Part shown: positions 62,701 through 64,000 of the stretch, piece after piece
Position numbering within the stretch: the first letter of the stretch is position 1
Layout: each line of letters opens with the position of its first letter
Assembly (NCBI RefSeq): GCF_018704065.1
Contig: NZ_JAGUQP010000008.1
Span: forward strand, 1 to 64,000
Reading direction: 5' to 3'
Origin: Desulfovulcanus ferrireducens
Lineage (GTDB): Bacteria > Desulfobacterota > Desulfovibrionia > Desulfovibrionales > Desulfonatronovibrionaceae
Length of the DNA: 64,000 nt
The notes under the pieces: generated by a model
The model's input: only the letters and a program-made list of their open reading frames with translations
What the model was told of the DNA's origin: nothing
The model's database searches: none
Position numbers and translations under genes: made by a program

Positions 62701-63198
62701 ACTGCTAACCATGGAAACCCGCTCATATCCCCAGGTGATCAGTTTCTCCAATAATTTCTCTAAAGGGTACTCTTCGCCAGCAGCTAAATACAAAAAACTA
62801 TTTTCAACTACTTCCTTAGGAGGAAAAAGAGCCAGGAAGTTATCCACAGATGAAACTATAGCTTTAGGCGTGTTTTTATTGGTCAGATTGAATAAAGCCG
62901 ACCATCTCTGGGCCCAAACCTGTTTGGAATCTTTTTCCGGAATAAAATCCGGAAAAAATACCCAGGCCTGTTCCCAAAAATTAGCAATAGCGTCTTCTTT
63001 TTTAGTAGCAAGTAAATTAATTATGGCTTTATACTGGGGCAAATCAGTACTTGAAGGTAAAACAAGAGCAACATCTTTACCCTGACTCAAAAGATAATAG
63101 GCCAAATAAATATGAGTGGCCGGCCCGGACTTAAATATCCGGCAAATATCACCACCGTTTAATCTATCCAATATTTTCTTTAAATGAATTTCCAACAA
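59749..63198 (-). CDS. mfd: Transcription-repair coupling factor Mfd
   Basis: Mfd displaces stalled RNA polymerase and recruits UvrA. The 1149 residues show the UvrB-like N-terminal part (LEIHLKKILDRLNGGDICRI), then the polymerase-binding domain (LLVHRDYGLARFGGLKRIKV, about residue 490). The RecG-like translocase follows: Walker A GDVGFGKTEVAMRAAF, DEEQRFGVKHKEKLK, TLTATPIPRTLQLSLSGIR and QLRGRVGRSGEQAYAYF. A TRCF regulatory domain closes it. It heads the leftward run to glyS. Confidence 0.97.
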   Translation of the reverse strand: MLEIHLKKILDRLNGGDICRIFKSGPATHIYLAYYLLSQGKDVALVLPSSTDLPQYKAIINLLATKKEDAIANFWEQAWVFFPDFIPEKDSKQVWAQRWSALFNLTNKNTPKAIVSSVDNFLALFPPKEVVENSFLYLAAGEEYPLEKLLEKLITWGYERVSMVSSQGKISRRGDILDVYTPGYVHPVRIEFFGDFIENIRLFEPISQRSKQELQETLILPVAPDLMEEAYKQEAKKKIEKLWVTGEISKEQKFTFFSALEENNHSFLPGLYYEKPATLEHFLTDKTYFLLVDGANFRSRLDEAYWSWQEWADTVELPLREIVHAPAHVHTVWEKRPRVFFDSLVMGQKTEQAYIELPEKKVTSFFDLFWKPEHKARPWSALLQALKEWKETYNQVILSFHNQKSRQKFLQLIAEEKIFPVTNYTPQKKGLFALVSNLSQGMVLEWNHILILAEDVLQPDKGQRPKRRAVDFKGLTSFEEIAENDLLVHRDYGLARFGGLKRIKVGSVANDYLLLLYAGGDKLYLPVDRLNLVQKYKGPEGISPGLDKLGGSGWQKTKDRVRKAIAKIARDLVNMYAYRKVAKGFSYGAPSELYFEFEASFGFDETPDQEKAIKEVLADMERPEPMDRLVCGDVGFGKTEVAMRAAFRAVIDGKQVALLCPTTVLAEQHYQNFRQRMEDFGVKVAMLSRFVPKARQKLIVQAAKRGEIDILIGTHRLLSGDVFLPKLSLLILDEEQRFGVKHKEKLKKLRQNIDVLTLTATPIPRTLQLSLSGIRTLSVIETPPAERKPVQTAIIERDPKFLKEVLLRELERGGQVFWVYNRVQGLDQVVNFVSQLAPEARVAKAHGQMPEKDLEETMHRFWHQEVDILVCTSIIESGLDFPKANTLIVDQAQLFGLGQLYQLRGRVGRSGEQAYAYFIVPALDRLSEQARKRMQIILEMDYLGAGFQIAMQDLRLRGAGNILGEAQSGHIGKVGLDLFLEMLDEEVRKLKGESRIREVEPELNIGFTAHIPEEYIIDSSERLKYYKMLSSCTTERDFDEIKAEIRDRFGKIPAELETFIQVLKVKQKLSLLGIIRAELFEQKLVLSWPEDMQKINPLALVKWIEENQKVARLLPPAKLELRLRSDQSIAEALDTAATKLDELVSLINE

Positions 63199-63278
63199 AG
63201 CTTATAACCTTTAAATCGTGATGCTTAACTAGTTTAAATAGAAATTGGGTGACACATTTATCACCCCAGGTTAAACAT

Positions 63279-63302
63279 AAAAGCCGCCCTGGAGGCGGCT
63301 TA
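63279..63302 (-). terminator. Intrinsic terminator after cheW copy 2
   Basis: AAGCCGCC, five bases, GGCGGCTT is followed leftward by TTATG and AT-rich sequence, and preceded on the cheW side by a T-rich tract. It stands 34 bases after the cheW stop codon. Confidence 0.8.
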
Positions 63303-63335
63303 AAAATAAGTTTTTTTTCAAAAAAAAATAATAGC

Positions 63336-63812
63336 CTAAACTTGGCTTAAAACATCCTTCTCCTCACGGCTGAGCAGACGGTCCAAGTCCAGAAGGATCA
63401 ACAACCTATCATCCAGCTTGCCAACACCACTAATATATTCAGAATCCAGACCGGCCACTACTGGTGGGGGCGGCTCAACAGTATCAGCAGGAATACGTAA
63501 AACTTCAGATACTGAATCTACGATAAAACCTACGATCATGTTATTGATCTCGATGACAATAATTCGAGTGTTCTTATCGTGCACCTTTGAATCCATCCCA
63601 AACCTTTTGCGCAAATCAATGATGGGGATGACTTTACCCCTCAAATTAATCACTCCTTCCACAAAATCAGGGGCTTTGGGTACTCTGGTTATCTCCAACA
63701 TACGGATAATTTCCTGTACCTTAAGGATTTCTACACCAAACTCTTCATCCCCGATATTAAAGGTGACTAATTGTAAAAGCTCAACATCTTTTTTTCTCAA
63801 TTCTTCAGTCAT
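63336..63812 (-). CDS. cheW: CheW chemotaxis coupling protein (copy 2)
   Basis: The 158 residues are very close to cheW copy 1 (9147-9623), with the core FNIGDEEFGVEILKVQEIIR and VPKAPDFVEGVINLRGKVIP. It has AGGAG near the start and its own terminator, so it appears to be a single-gene unit. No kinase or receptor gene adjoins it in the window. The remaining 188 bases on its right hold no gene that I can see. Confidence 0.95.
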   Translation of the reverse strand: MTEELRKKDVELLQLVTFNIGDEEFGVEILKVQEIIRMLEITRVPKAPDFVEGVINLRGKVIPIIDLRKRFGMDSKVHDKNTRIIVIEINNMIVGFIVDSVSEVLRIPADTVEPPPPVVAGLDSEYISGVGKLDDRLLILLDLDRLLSREEKDVLSQV

Positions 63813-64000
63813 AGCTTTCTCCTGCTGGATGAGGATTCTAAAAACTTATCCAAAGCAAAAATTCAATATCCTCAATAAGTTTTATATTACTATAGCTTAC
63901 TTCTTTTCTTCTTTTTTATCAACCAAGCTTTTTAAGGCAGCCCACTAGAAATAAAAACAAATAAATTAAATGAGTTAAAATTTATTTGCCAAAAAACACA

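Overview
The window looks like chromosome of a low-GC, strictly anaerobic, Gram-negative Desulfovibrionales/Desulfohalobiales-type bacterium (probably a sulfate reducer). This is inferred from gene content and order, since no marker gene such as dsrAB is present. Supporting features are the order mfd, two SurA-type chaperones, a RodZ-like protein, recO, glyQ, glyS and rpsT, a DHH/CBS/tRNA-nucleotidyltransferase fusion, lapA-lapB next to mutS, a YedF-type selenium-metabolism protein, and MqnA of the futalosine menaquinone route.

Layout. Positions 1-3.5 kb hold a transposase fragment cut by the edge and a 36-repeat CRISPR array with no cas gene in view. From 3.5 to 9.6 kb there are a small unknown gene, a NifX-type protein, about 1.9 kb of repeat-filled noncoding DNA, then a chemoreceptor and cheW. 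From 10 to 17 kb is a purine salvage block: adenine deaminase converges on a four-gene BMP-type nucleoside ABC transporter. From 17 to 24 kb are umuD and umuC, a LysE exporter, a truncated tautomerase gene, small metabolic proteins and a DEAD-box helicase. From 24 to 40 kb is a mostly leftward housekeeping run: rlmH, lysA, mutS, lapB-lapA, a HIT protein, an amino-acid ABC transporter, the DHH/CBS/nucleotidyltransferase fusion and xerD, with folK divergent. From 40 to 50 kb are a transaldolase-like gene, a TPR protein, two acyltransferases, yedF, mqnA, a Ktr-type potassium system and rpsT. From 51 to 63.8 kb is a leftward run from a second cheW and mfd down to glyS and two membrane proteins.

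The noncoding DNA is the most unusual part. At least four families of short non-autonomous, MITE-like elements lie between genes. The best defined (terminal motif close to GAGTCTGTGGCCAAACC) has perfect 4-bp target duplications at six copies, and at four loci the target site overlaps the stop codon of the neighbouring gene. Two 295-bp relatives sit in opposite orientation 10 kb apart. A second family is nested inside one copy of the first. G-free (or C-free) low-complexity tracts, paired hairpins and a GIY-YIG gene bracketed by direct repeats complete the picture.

The CRISPR array is the best candidate for something new. Its repeat matches none of the common types I know, and by eye about 22 of 31 distinct spacers read best as protein-coding sequence on the + strand and only two on the - strand. 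The fold of the repeat favours rightward transcription, whereas an RNA-targeting reading of the spacer bias would favour leftward transcription. That conflict can be tested.
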